Shown here one piece after another: positions 46,267-58,800 of a DNA stretch of 64,000 nt (position 1 is the stretch's first letter; each line of letters starts with the position of its first letter). The notes beneath the pieces were generated by a model. The model worked only from the letters and a program-made list of their open reading frames with translations, had not been told where the DNA came from and did no database searches. The stretch is from Lunularia cruciata (taxonomy: Eukaryota; Streptophyta; Marchantiopsida; Lunulariales; Lunulariaceae): assembly GCA_948567375.1 (NCBI GenBank), contig OX419758.1:68663965-68727964 (forward strand), given 5' to 3'. Both the position numbers and the translations under genes were made by a program.

Positions 46267-49200
46267 CAACAAGGTTCATTGCTACTATAGGTGACCTATT
46301 AACCACTCCTATTATTTGAGGTTGGTGCCCAACATCCAAGATGTCATCAAAAATCAAGTGTGATGGTTGTTGTATATGTTATACATATATACATTGATGC
46401 ACGCACACATACATTGTTGTCAAATCATACAGTATAGAAGCACAACTCATACATAAGTCATTCATGAACTCTAAAGTGCCTCAATCACCCCCTAGTTGGT
46501 GGTTAGGTCCCTCTAACTCTAGATAACCATCTACTCCAAGTATGTGACATCTCAAGAGGCTTGGTACCTTCAATCTCTATTATTAGTCATATGTTTGCCA
46601 TCTATACCACATAAAAGGTGAACTAGCTATAAGTCAAGTACATCTATGACATAACCACTATCTTTGAGGAACCACCATGAAGAGAGGAGTAAAATATGTC
46701 ATATGTCATTTGCTCAAATAGCTATCTACACCAATATAGTAGTACCTCCACCAAAAGAGTCTTATAACATACACCGCAAGCTTGCATGTACAAGTGTCAA
46801 GCTTGGGTCCATAGTGCCATCAATGTTTGGGAGGTGATATGGTGCATAATTGCACACATGATCCTTCCAAACAACACCATTAAATCCTTTCAACACAAGG
46901 ACTCTAGAAGGAAAAACCTCACATACACTCAAGACAATGTGGCATGTAGTAACATCAAGTGTCATTGGTGTAGCCTACTATAGATATACATAGTCACCAT
47001 GATGCAATTGATAGATCAAGGACTTATAACCTCCTCTTTGAATAGTAGCATAATGTAAGGTATCACTATGTTGATCAATTATTAAGTTCTCAAAAGCCAT
47101 TGGCATCACTCTCTAGAAGAGATCTACACATTGAGAACATGCATTCACCCATATATATGGATCATCCAAGTAGAAACTATAGTAGCCTCATGATGAATGG
47201 CTGCAAGTAAATCTAGATCTCATCCATAGAGTATAAAGTAAAGAGAGAAGGATGTTAAGGAGGCTTGCTAGCTAAATTGATAGCCCATGGCCAACCAAGG
47301 TAACTAGAGATCCCAATCTCCTAGGTGGCCTCTTTGCAAACATACTTACACAATGCCCTCTTTGCCATCTGAACCACTCTCTCTATTAATCCACTTGCCT
47401 CATGGTGATCTTGGGAAGTATTTACAATGATCAATCAAGGCTTTGTCACACAAGACTTGAAACTCTTCCAAGAACTTTGTACTTTGATCAGTCAAAACCT
47501 CAATTGGTGCATCAAAATGACTAATAATCCAATCTAGGAACAAGTAAGCCATCCTTTCATTGAGCTTGTCAAGAAGTTCCATCAACTTAATCTACTTGGA
47601 GAAGTTCTCTACCATAACTAAACCATACCAATGATGTCTTATAGTCAATGGTAAAGGTCCAACAAGGTCCAAACTCTAATGATAACTCCATCCCATGCTA
47701 GATCATAGGTGTAATTATGGCATAAGAGCATTAAATGATACTCTAACTTGGTCACAAACCACACGTTTGGCAACAAACTACTATGCATTAATCTGCATAC
47801 CACACTACCAATAAGGAATTTGGAGTAAGCTATATGTATGCTTTACTCCAAAATGTCCTAGCTCCTCATGAGCATAACATAGCAACTATGGTCTTTGAGA
47901 TGGAAGTGGTACTATTTTCACTCTACCATCCTCTCATACAAAAAGAAGGTGTTTGTCTCCCAATATAAACCGCCTAGCCTACTAAAGAACATGATTTCTC
48001 TCCTTGGTACCAATTGTGCCACCCACACCATCACCACAAAGATAATCCATCATTAAGACATCATCATGAATGTCTCATTGACTTGTGCTAATATCTCCAC
48101 CCTATGGATCTAAGACCTCAACAATTCCTCCCATATTTACCAAGAGAGATACCACCAAGGCCTCATAAATATACATAAAAATAAGATGCATGAAGACTTA
48201 GGACCATCTACTCATTTATCTCACCATGCCAACATGCTCTAGTTTGATCTTGTTGGCAAGGATATGGGTCCTAGTCAACCCATTTTCATTATGGTTCACC
48301 ACTCTAGGTATATGAATAATTATAAAATCATATTCTTGTAAAAATCAAAGCCCATCATGCAAGCATCCTTGAAATTTTATGAGACTCCATCAACTATTTG
48401 AGTGGTTGATGATTAATTATGAGAATGAAGAGGTTACCAAATAGGTAACATCAAAAATTTACTACTTCACATATTTTTACGAAACACTCTCCCTCATATG
48501 AACTATACTTTGCCTCTATTGAATTGTTGGATCAACTAGAATAAGCCACCACAAACTCCTTCCACTCATTGTCCTACTAGGTGAAAATTGCTCCAAGCTC
48601 CAACACACTCCAATTTTTATGAACCTGGAATGGTCATTCTCTTATTAATCTCCTAAAAATAAGGGCAGATGTCAACCTCTCCTTGAGCTTTATAAAAGCT
48701 CTCTATTTCTCACACTCTTGTGTAAGATTGGTCAGCTTTGTCAAGGCCTTGGCTATGGCACTAAATCCTTTAACATATTGGCAATAGAAGTTTACCAACC
48801 CAAGGAGTGCTCACACTCTACTCACATTTGTAGGCCAAGGAATATGTACAATAGCCTCTACCTTGGTCTATTGAACACCAAGTCCTTTAGGGTAGATAGT
48901 GTGACCAAATACTCAACATGCTTGTGGAAGAATCTACACTTCCTAGGATGTAATTTTAGTCCACGGGATCTCAACCTCTCAAACAACCCAAAAAATTCTC
49001 TCATGCTCCTCCATAATAATGCTATAGACCAAAATGTCATCAATATAGCATTGAGCAAAATCCAATCATACTAGAACCTTGTCCATAACCATTTAGAACT
49101 CATAGGAATGTTCTTTAACCCAAATGGTAAGAACTTCCACTGATATAATACATCCTTACCATGAGGATCAATAGCCCAAATTTTTATCTTGGACTTTTAC

Positions 49201-49920
49201 TCTTTCCTAATTGGCAAATGATGATATACTACTCAAAGATCCAATGTATTGAAGACTTTTGCATACCCAATTGTATCAAAGATCTCCATTATTATAAGCA
49301 TGGCATATCAATCAACTCTAGTCTATTGGTTGATAGGATGGTAATCTCCAAACATTGACCTATCTATGTAATTGCCATGCATATCCTTCTTGGTTGGCAT
49401 CTCTATAGCTAAAGCATATTTTCCATGTGAAATCTCCACCAAACTAGCCTCAAAAAGGTATCTAATCCTGCTCTAAATTACCACTTTCTCCATTTCACTC
49501 TATTTTTAAGGACATAAAAAAACTAGTGTATCACTAGTCAACTCAATCTGAATACCAAGTCCCTTCAAAGCATCCAAATCCTTCATATTAAAATAGAATA
49601 ACTCATGTAGCTCCTCAAGAACCTCCAAACTCTCCATCTGTCCCCTCTTCTAAGCTTGGATCTAATGTCTAGCTCCCAAGTATCCTCTATAATTGATATA
49701 GGAGTGGAAGATGCACTCATTGGTTGCTAAATCGGGTCCTAATATCATGTTAATACACCACTAGAGTCCACAACCTCAGCGTGGAAAACTCCCTTTTCCT
49801 TGGCTTCAAGGTCCATATGTCTTCTAATTGCATCCCAAGTAGACCATGCTCACCTAGATGGACCTCAAGTAAACCACCCTTACTAGTAGCCAATAACTAT
49901 GTCCCAAGAATACCTTCTTT
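46267..49920 (-). mobile_element. Relic I: heavily decayed gypsy pol
   Basis: On the minus strand, integrase remains are at about 47340-47720 (DWIISHFDAPIEVLTDQSTK). RT remains are at about 48700-49480 (an 'IDPHGKD.LYQWKFLPFGLKN' type region, then GLKLHPRKCRFFHKHVEYL). A PR-side segment at 49740-49920 also occurs at 38427-38620. The stretch 46267-47340 shows no domain and includes an alternating AT/AC-rich patch near 46370-46425. No LTRs were found. It is old and broken in many places. Confidence 0.7.
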
Positions 49921-50050
49921 GGTGTCTCTTTATGTTTCTTCCTATCTAATGCTCTTTTCTTTGTAGTAGGTTTGCACTTATGAGTGTGCTTTCTCACAAC
50001 CACATATCTTCTTATCTTTGCCAATTTGGCATTTGTATATTTAATTCTAG

Positions 50051-50236
50051 CTAACATACATCTACTTTCCTATTGATTATGCAAATACACTCCAAAGATA
50101 ATATGATCTTCAAAGGTCTTTTTTTTGTGTGAAATATTTTCATCCTTGCATAAAAATGGATAACAAAAAGCATTAAATAATACGGCACTTTTTCTTCAAT
50201 TATCCCAAACATCCATTGTGTATGTTGATGGAACAT
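50051..50236 (-). pseudogene. LTR-borne coding remnant in L
   Basis: The 61 residues MFHQHTQWMFGIIEEKVPYY... align by eye with the A tract CFHGRTRQMVWNLRDKSPPHY and its following AAHFYLGLNLL segment. It lies about 1.3 kb from the presumed start of the L LTR, as in A (about 1.24 kb). This ties the LTR protein to an older element. Confidence 0.6.
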
Positions 50237-51218
50237 GCATAGACAGTCAATATTGTGTTCTTCAGTGACATGTTCAAAGAATATTTCTTGGCAAATTGTA
50301 AGATAGGTTATTTGTCAAGCCCAAAAAAACCTCTTGATGGAAATTGCAATTGCTCCCCTTGTTAGGTCCTTGTAACTGAAAACCCAATACTCATTACTTG
50401 AGTCCCAAGGGTGCTCAAAAGGTGCTTGTAACTTCTTTATAGTATGCTCTATCTCTTGATATGTTGTCTCAAGACTATGGCTGCCCACATCACATGCATA
50501 TTCACTTAATAATTCTCTCTAATGAGATTTATTTTAGCTCTATAGATTGCCTTGCAAAGTGGCACTTCCTTGATATTGCACTCTTTTGATTTCTTGAGCC
50601 AATGCAACTAAACTGAAATCTCAATACCATAATAAGAACTTAAGCTTTTTTATATAAATAGTAATTCACTTTAAGCTACCATCTCAAACTTCTTGACAAC
50701 ATGTATCCTCAAATTCAAATTGCTAGATTCCTACCTCTCATTACCTTTGTGATATCTTCTTTAATTGAATTCCAAACCTTCAAATAAATCTCACATTTTC
50801 TCAGCTTGTTCCATGGTAACCTTCTTTCAAATTCTCTTGTTCCTCTATTCAACTCCCAAATTCTTGCATTGAAAATTTATTTGTGATTTGATAAATTAAC
50901 AAGCCTCAAGATCTTGCATTTGCATTTAATGATGAAGCCAATGTATCAATCATTCTTAAATAGAATTCTCTCATACATGAGTTTGTTGGTAATTCTTTGA
51001 GTGGTTCTTGATAGAATTCCAAATGTCAATGCTTGCCTTGAAGCTTCTTGTACTTGTCATTAAATCATCATCTTTGGTTGTGAACTCTTTGTATGTTATG
51101 GAGTCTTTGCCTTTGATATCCACTTCTTCTCTCTGGGCTACACATGTTTGGCATACATATCTTTAGCTCTCCAAAGATGCACCTAACTAACTATATACAA
51201 AGAACATGCAAATCAAAC

Positions 51219-51605
51219 TAGGATATGAATTATTCCTCTCTCATTCTCTACCTTCTCATCCCAAAAGTGATAGCAATTTCCAAAACTTAAAAGTTTCAAA
51301 AATTCTTAGTACTACATACTTTATCCTTCAAATGAGGACATCCTTGTAAACCCATGAACCCTTAGTCATGGTATTTGCAAACCCTCCCTTGTTGCAAATT
51401 GATTCCCTTCAAGGTTGGTTATTTGTAAAGACACATTGTCAAATATTTTACCTTATAGGTCCATACACCTCATATGTAGTTTTCTTAAAAAATTCATATG
51501 ATTATTGTCATACAAGAGGACCATTTCACCATTTTGTACTATCATTTTGTACTATCATTTTGGGATGAGAAGGTAGAGAATGAGAGAGGAATAATTCATA
51601 TCCTA
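51219..51605. repeat. Perfect 48-bp inverted repeat
   Basis: The arms are 51219-51266 and 51558-51605, exact reverse complements separated by 291 bp. They lie in relic L around the presumed junction of its LTR and integrase end. The rest of L is strongly diverged, so a perfect pair implies a recent copying event. Confidence 0.92.
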
Positions 51606-54189
51606 CAAGTGCAGAGGGCATTCAAGTATGTCATATTGATCATTTCACTGAGTTGGATGGCCTTTTATGCTTGTATGAATCATCCTTGCTCTCCTCCAAA
51701 AACATAACTTGTTGAATTTTGAAGTTTTAGCTCTCCTCTTCAAATAGTGGATCTTTGGATAGAATATAATACAAAGGAATTCACCCCATTTTACTTTTAT
51801 TCTATAGGTTAAATGGAATAAAACCTATATATTAGGAAATATATGTTTTTTGGTAGTGATCTTTTTTTGAGTACTATATGCTCCTAATGCAATAGGTAGC
51901 TTTTTATCTTATTGTAGGCATAATTAATAGCCACCTTATTGAGTATTTTACATAAAATTACATTGCCTTTTCCATCAGCCCAATTGCCTTTGGATTGTAT
52001 GGTGTTGTCTTTTAATGCTTGATTTGAAAATGTTTTGTCAATCCTTCAATGAAGCATTGAGGAAATGTGTCCCACTATCTCTCACTAATTCCAAGAAACA
52101 CACATCATGTGAAAATCTTTTTTGGAAGAAAATTTTTGCCATAGTATTACATCATCTTTCTTGGTTGCTTCAGCTTCCACCATCTTTATCGCAAAATTTA
52201 TGCACACCAAGATGTGTTTCTTGCATGTCATCTACATGGTCAGCTATATTGGCACCAAAAATTCAATATCCCATTTCTCAAATGGTGCCAAGGGTAAAAT
52301 GAGCTATAAATATTACTAAGTACTAGAAGTTTGTTTCTCAATTTTTTGACATGCATTTTATGTAATCATGCGCATCTTTATACAATGTTGGCTACCAATC
52401 ATTGGTAGTGAGGATCTCCTTTACCATATATTCTTCCAAACATAGTCCTCTCCTTATGCTTTTGTGTGTATGGAATGAATCATCCCACCCACTTTACATG
52501 ATGACAAGCAATATCCAAGTACTTTTGTGCCTCTCATCTTAAACATGATCTTGCTTTTCAACTAGTAAGGTCTCAATTTTTGGAAGAATACAACTTTTTG
52601 TTTTGGATCTAATACTTTTGGAAATTGCATTGTGTTTAAATATTGGTATTCCTCCCTAAAACAAGTTTCTTTTGAGACTATCAAATGAAACAATTCCTCA
52701 TTTGGAAAAAAGTATCTTTGAGTCCTTGATTTGGTCTTTGGTTTCCAATAATGACAAGAAGTTTTCATTCTCATGATGCACTCCTTTCCTCACTTGGACA
52801 ATGTATACAAATTCTTGTAGCATCAAGATTTTTCTAGCCATTTATTTAGATAAGTCTACCTCCTTCACCAAGTGTTACAAAGCTTAATGGCCTATATGGA
52901 AAAAATGTATACCTGAATGAATGATTTTGAAAGTTCTTACATACATACATCATTCCCAAGGCTTATCTTTTGGTGGTGGAGTAATTATTTTATGCTAACA
53001 AAAATTGTCTAAGGTCATAGAATATGGAGTCTTTGATGTTTCATCTTATTGACTAAGGATAATTCCAATTGCTATTGAGGATGTATGTACATATACATGA
53101 AATTTATAGTCCCGAATGGAAGCTTGCATAGTATTTCTTTCATCAGCTTAAACTTCAACATGATAAAAGTATCCTCTTGATCCTTCATCCAATTTTACTC
53201 TTTGGTCTTCTTCAATAATTTTATGAGTGGAGTGACCTAAATTGCATTATTGGCTATGAATCATCTATAATAGCCAACATGGCAAAGAAAGGCTTGTATT
53301 TCCCAAATATTTGTAGGCACTTGAAGTTTTTTGATAATCTTGACCTTTTTTACAGCAAATTCAATTGCCTTCCCTAACATCCAATGCCCTAGTACAATTT
53401 CTTGAGTTAGCACAATAAACATTATTTTAGATGAAGAGAGAACAATATAATTTGACCTATCAAACATATAGGTCACATAGAGGAAGTGATCTTGTCTTTG
53501 GCCAAAGACACAAAAGTCACCATGAAGATCACTACTAAATTTTGCAAAAGACTTTGAAGATAGCATTCATCATTTGCTAGAAGGTAGCAAGTGCATTACA
53601 AAGGGTATTTACTTGTAGATGTACATGCCCCAATGAATCATGAAGGTAGTTTTATCCTTGTCCTTTTCATGAATGGATAGTTGATTGTACCTTGAGAAAC
53701 CAAACAGAAGCTACAACAAGTATAATAGGCCACTTGGTCTATAAATGGCAATGGATAATGATCCTTCTTTGTGACCATGTTAAGCTTCTTGAAATCTTCA
53801 TAGATTCAAATCTTACCTCTCTTCTTCTTAGGTACAATAACAATGAGAGACATCCATTTGTTGTTTGGTATATGGAATATGATCTTGGCTTGAAGATTCA
53901 TGTAGATCTTATTCTTGACTAACAAGAAATATTTAAGATGAGCCAATACTATCATTGGCAAACTGGTATTGCTCCCTTGACAAAATCAATTTGATCTTTC
54001 TCAAATTGGCATGGAATTTTGAGCATATAGTTGATACTCTTGGGAAAGATTTTTGGTATTTCTTGAGTATGTTGCATATTCCTCATACTCTTCTACCAAC
54101 ACATACTTTGAGATTTTTAAGACTTTACCTTTTGCAATAATCACAACTTGGTAGTTGTGAGAGTTAATGATCTCTTCCACATGGATTAC

Positions 54190-54923
54190 TGTAATACCAA
54201 GAGTTAGCCATATGATCTAGATGTGAAATTTGGTTTGGTACCATCTAGAATGATGTTATACATGATGGTCAAAATAGATCAGATAGAAGTATCACCAAAA
54301 GAGTACTTCTACTAATAGGGAAGAAATCGAAATAAACTTGAGAACCTTAGAACCAATAGCTAGACATATGAGTTAAAGGTGAGAATTGGTTTGGTAACAT
54401 CTGGAAGTATGTTACACATGATGGACTAAACAGATCAAAAAGAGGTATCACCAAAAGGGGACTTCTACAAATAGAGTAGGAACCGAAATATGCCTGAAAT
54501 CTTTGAAGGCAATTTCAGAGGCCTAAACGGATGAATTAGGCCTTGAAAATGTGCAAATTTCCCCCCAATGGATGAAAGGCTGGCCTTCCCTCCCCCTGCT
54601 TTGTCTCATCGAGAGCTTTCCAATGGTACATTACATGATTCTGAGATTCCTACAGGAAGATTCTCTAAAAGATTCCCTCTGATCAAAGCTTGTTTGACCA
54701 ACCAGATAGGACCTAGACCAGACATGTCACCCATCCAAGTAAGTAATCCAAGGGTGGAGCTTGCTGACATGTCACCTATCTGTGTCCCTAATCCTATGGT
54801 GGAGCTTCCTTGGAGGAGATCCTCTTTGCCTATATAATAAAGAGAAGGTGCTCCTTTGGGGCATCAAATCCTTTTAGTGTGCAATCTGTGTTTTCTCTCT
54901 TCTCTTGTCCTCAGAGTATTACA
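54190..54923 (+). mobile_element. Element M: solo LTR of the J family in L
   Basis: A 734-bp LTR in plus orientation, from TGTAATACC to GAGTATTACA, opposite to J and K. The perfect TSD ATTAC is at 54185-54189 and 54924-54928. L coding continues on both sides. It shows the same internal duplication as the J LTR. No internal region is present. Confidence 0.94.
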
Positions 54924-55270
54924 ATTACATGGTTGGCTCTCAACATGGCCTTTCTTTGCCAATGAAAATCTTTGTCCTTGATTTCTTCCCTTGTTGAATT
55001 TTCTTTGCCACCTTCAACTTCATCAATCTCATAACACTCTTCATTTAAAGATACTATAGATGACTTCAAAAGGTACCCTTTATTTGATGACAATATCTCC
55101 CTAAGATGTGGTACTTTTTTCCATGACCATCTTAAAAGTCTTTTGGTTGGTTTTCTTTGGATCCTTGAACCATAAATTGTGTTGGTACAAATCAATGTGA
55201 CATAAGCATTGTGTAACCATAGTTTTCCAATCAATAAAGTGTATCCTACCTTTGTGTAGTTTTGGGAGAT

Positions 55271-55700
55271 TTATTTATTTTTGCTTATTTTTGCTCCAAT
55301 TCATACCTTTATTAGAGTTAGTTATACTAAATGGAGGCAAAACCGGAGGAGAACCTCTATAGGAAGAGGGAGGAACTTTCTTTGAGGACCCCAAAGAAAG
55401 TTCAATGTGAAGAAATTTTGACTTGATACCAAGGTGAAGGAGTTGGCCACAAACCAAACCTAAAGGTAAATCCAAATAAGGAATTTGCTAAGATCTAAAG
55501 AAGGATTGATAGCACAACCATACCAAATCCATGAGCAGATAATGGAGTGTACATTCAATTAGCATGATGTTGCTTGGACTTCTTTCAATGAGCCACCCAA
55601 AGGATTGCCCATTTGACTCACACATGATCAAGAGGAATGATGATTGAAGAAGCAAAAAGAAATCACGTAGATAATATATAAAATTGCACCATGTTGCACT
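55271..55700. other. Unassigned spacer
   Basis: The similarity to element A stops near 55270. Short open stretches on the minus strand show no domain I recognise. AT-rich, non-repetitive by eye. Confidence 0.3.
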
Positions 55701-56949
55701 AGTAGGATTAGTTCTCATCCTAATTTTTCCATATCAGGAACTTGCAGCTTCAAGAAGAAGAAATTTACAAGCTCAATTGGTAGACTAGAGGACAATTTGA
55801 GTAGTGAAAATTTGAGTGCTTGTTGAGAAGCTATGATGAGGAGAAAAAAGCATGGATTGGGTGGGACGATCCTCAAAGCCCAAGCCATTCAAAAGTTTGA
55901 GATGGCAACCTATCAAGAATTCCATGAGGATACCAACTTAGTTTTCTTTTGTGGGATTGGAGTTTGCTTTCAATAGGTTTTACTCAAGTGTTGAAGATGG
56001 GAATTATGCATAGCATAATTCTCTACATGCTCATCCCCATAATTGGATTGAGGATCATTGGCATCAAGTATTGGTAGAGGATGCTAGAAAAATTGGAGGT
56101 CATGCCTTGGACTCAAAATTTAAAGAAACCCCAGACATGACAACACAACTTGATACATTGTTCCTAGTTGGGCTAGCATCGATGGGTGGTTACAAGAGAG
56201 TGCATATAAATATCCAAAGAAGGAAATTATGAGTCATCATGTACTTGTTCAAGGCACAACAAACTACATACTTGACTATAAATTAAGCAATCTTCTTCAA
56301 GCTAGTTTTTTTGAAGCAGAATGTAGATTGAGCCCAAGTATTTTAGCATTATACCCAAAAGATGGTATTGAACTTCTTTGAGCAAGGATCCACTTATTTA
56401 ATCCCCTTTGGTAATCCATTTTATATGAGAATGAACCTTCTTAGACAATGAGAAGGTGTTTTTTGAAAAGCATTTTCCATGGTCAAGTAGTAACAAGAGT
56501 ACAATAAGTGGTCCTGAGAGAATGGATAATGTTTGAGTAGAAGACAAATGCCTTTCTCAAACAAGAAAATTGGTCAAATCTAAGGCGTCTACATGCCAAC
56601 AACAAAGTAAACATTGGAACATAAAATATCTAGCAACATTTCAATAGTCCTTAGACTCCCTAGTGTCATAGGGAAAATAGCCAATGCATACCCTTGAGGG
56701 TATGGTGTGAAAGTATTTTTTTCTCTTGTTCTAGTTGTAATGAAGTAGTATTTTATATCAATTTGTCTCAAGAGTTGTTTTATGCTGCCTTGTTGCGGGA
56801 AGAATTTTCTATCTATTGCAAGCCTAGAAACTATTAGTGTTGCGGTGAACTCAAGAATTTCTTTGGTGTTACACAACAGTCGGAGCTTAAATTTGTATTA
56901 CACCAGCTCATGACTTTGTTTATGATACTAGAGTTTTGGGAGTATTTCA

Positions 56950-58800
56950 TTTTAGTGCCATTTGAGCAAAATAGGCTTTTGGCTTGGAGAGGGCCTTGAA
57001 GGAAAGGAGAAAAGAGAAAAAGATTTTTTGGCTTTGAGAAAAAGCCTGAACTGGACAGAGAAGTACTTTTTTGAAGGTATGAGGGTTTGATGGGAGGTGT
57101 TGCCAAGGGAATTTTTTTCAAAAGCATGAGGGTTGGCTGTGAAGAGGGTGGACAGTGAAGAATTTTGCAAGAATGTTAGGGCTGGAGAGTGCAGAACAAG
57201 GGGAGAGAGTTTCTTCACGAAGGAATGAAGGAGTGTGGACTGAGCAGGGTTGAAGGCAGGAAGGACTTTGAGGAAAGCTAAGGAAGAGACTTTGAATTCC
57301 CTTGGGCTGGACAGTGGGAGAGGAAAGCAGGCTGTGCAGGAATTTTTGAATTGAGATAGGGTGTGCAAGAGACGGGAACTTTTTGAAGTGCTTTTGTGCA
57401 AGACAGTGCGAGAGGAAAGCAGAGATGTACATGAATTTTTTAATTGAGATAGGGTGTGCAGGAGAAGAAGAGAAATTTTAGAAGTGCTTGGGCTGGACAG
57501 TGGGAGAGGAAAACAGGGCTGTGCAGGAATTTTTGAAGTTAGATAAGGTGTGCAAGAGAAGAGAAATTTAGAAGTGCTTGGGCTGGACATTGGGAGAGGA
57601 AAGCAAGGCTGTGCAGGAATTTTTTAAGTGAGTTTTTTAAGGTGTGCAGGAGCAGGGAGAATTTTTGAACTGCCTTGGGCAGGACAGTGGGAGAGGGAAG
57701 AAGGTGCTATGCAGGAATTTTTGAAGAGGGCATAGGCTTGTGCAGAAGTAGAGAAAGAGAAGAGCTTTGAATTTTCTTTGATCTGTTCAGAACACTTAGG
57801 CTTTGAAGTATGATTCAAGAGATCAGAGAGAGGCTCTTGACAGTGAATTGACATAAGATCTTTGGAGAGTTCTTCAAGAAATCAGAGAGGAGTTTTGATA
57901 GTGAGTGAAGATTGGACAAGAGATAATTTTGCAAGACAAGGGTTTGGTGAAAGTGTTGGAAGGAGAGAATGTGTTGCTAGGAGAGGAATTTTTGAGTGTA
58001 AGAGGTGGCTGTGCAGGAGTAGAGGGAGTAGGGGTTTTCCCGCAGGAATGGTTGAGTGAGAAAGCTTGGTCAGGAGAGGAAATTTTGAATGTAAGGAGAG
58101 GCTGGATAAGAGAGGAGTTTTTTGAAAAGTTAAGGGCTGTTGAACTCACAAAAATGCTGATGGGCAGAGGAGACATCTTTTGAAAGTAGAGGGCTGTTGT
58201 GAGTGCTGACAAGGAGGGAGATGTGAGAGTGAATTTTTGCAGGAGGATTTTGCCCTGAACAGAAAGAGAAGAAAGGAAGGAGTTCAAGGGCTGAGCTTGA
58301 TCTGTGACAGGCCAGGAGGGAGAGTACAAAGGTAGGGGAAATTTTGAATGAAAGAGTGAGAGTAGGACAAAGAACTTTGTGCAAAAAGGGTTGAGTGCAG
58401 GAGTGGAAAAGATCTGGGCAGGAAAGGAAGATTTTGAATGTAAGAGTGCAGCAAACCAGTGGTAATCCTGTGACAAAGGAGGATTTTTTTTTAATATAGG
58501 AGTGCAAGGGGTAGGTGCTTGAACAGAGAAGGAACTCTTGAGTGTGGGACTTGAGAGAAGTGTATGCAGTAGAGGAGTGATTCAAAATGTGAAGCTGGTT
58601 GTGCAGTTTGTGAAGGATGGGAGGGAGCTGGAAAGAGAGGATTGGAAATGAAAAATCTGTTTGTGAGAACTTGACAAACTAAGGAAGACTTAGAGAAGGG
58701 AGAGGAACTTTGAACATGAAGGGCTAGAGACACTAGACTACAGGGAGGATTTTTGAAAGTGGAGACTTGAACAAGAAGACAACATAGCAAATGTTGTGCT
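56950..58800 (+). repeat. Purine-biased low-complexity region
   Basis: The plus strand is markedly rich in A and G, with recurrent phrases such as GATTTTGAATGTAAGAG and TGTGCAGGA. The minus strand is open over long stretches only because of this composition. It may be the interior of an inserted LTR or a decayed satellite. Confidence 0.6.
57309..57775 (+). repeat. Minisatellite, five ~93-bp units
   Basis: Units start at about 57309, 57400, 57494, 57585 and 57682, giving steps of 91, 94, 91 and 97 bp. Each has GGACAGTGGGAGAGGAAAGC, then GCTGTGCAGGAATTTTT, then AGGTGTGCA, with variation. Further degenerate phrases occur on either side. Confidence 0.8.

Larger units (their letters stand above)
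49925..55270 (-). mobile_element. Relic L: old relative of element A, with M inside
   Basis: Minus-strand pol in the same order as A. Integrase is at 51390-52480, the RNase H linker at 52490-52760 (FPNEELFHLIVSKET against FPDEELYHLSAMRST in A), RNase H at 52760-53200, RT at 53200-54000, and the protease end at 54911-55270. Left of integrase, a tract resembling the LTR-borne protein lies at 50051-50236. Its distance from the presumed LTR start (~51375) fits the A layout. The left part is lost against relic I and the right part beyond 55270 is not recognisable. It is broken in many places and is the oldest A-type copy with pol in the window. Confidence 0.75.

Noticed and set aside
46368-46425. 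Alternating purine-pyrimidine (AT/AC) patch as a functional element
   Set aside because: Short and imperfect, in decayed DNA. Nothing links it to a function.
56952-58585. Minus-strand open stretches of 150-212 residues, Ser/Leu/Pro-rich
   Set aside because: They follow from the purine bias and the tandem repeats of the plus strand. No domain or sensible start is seen.
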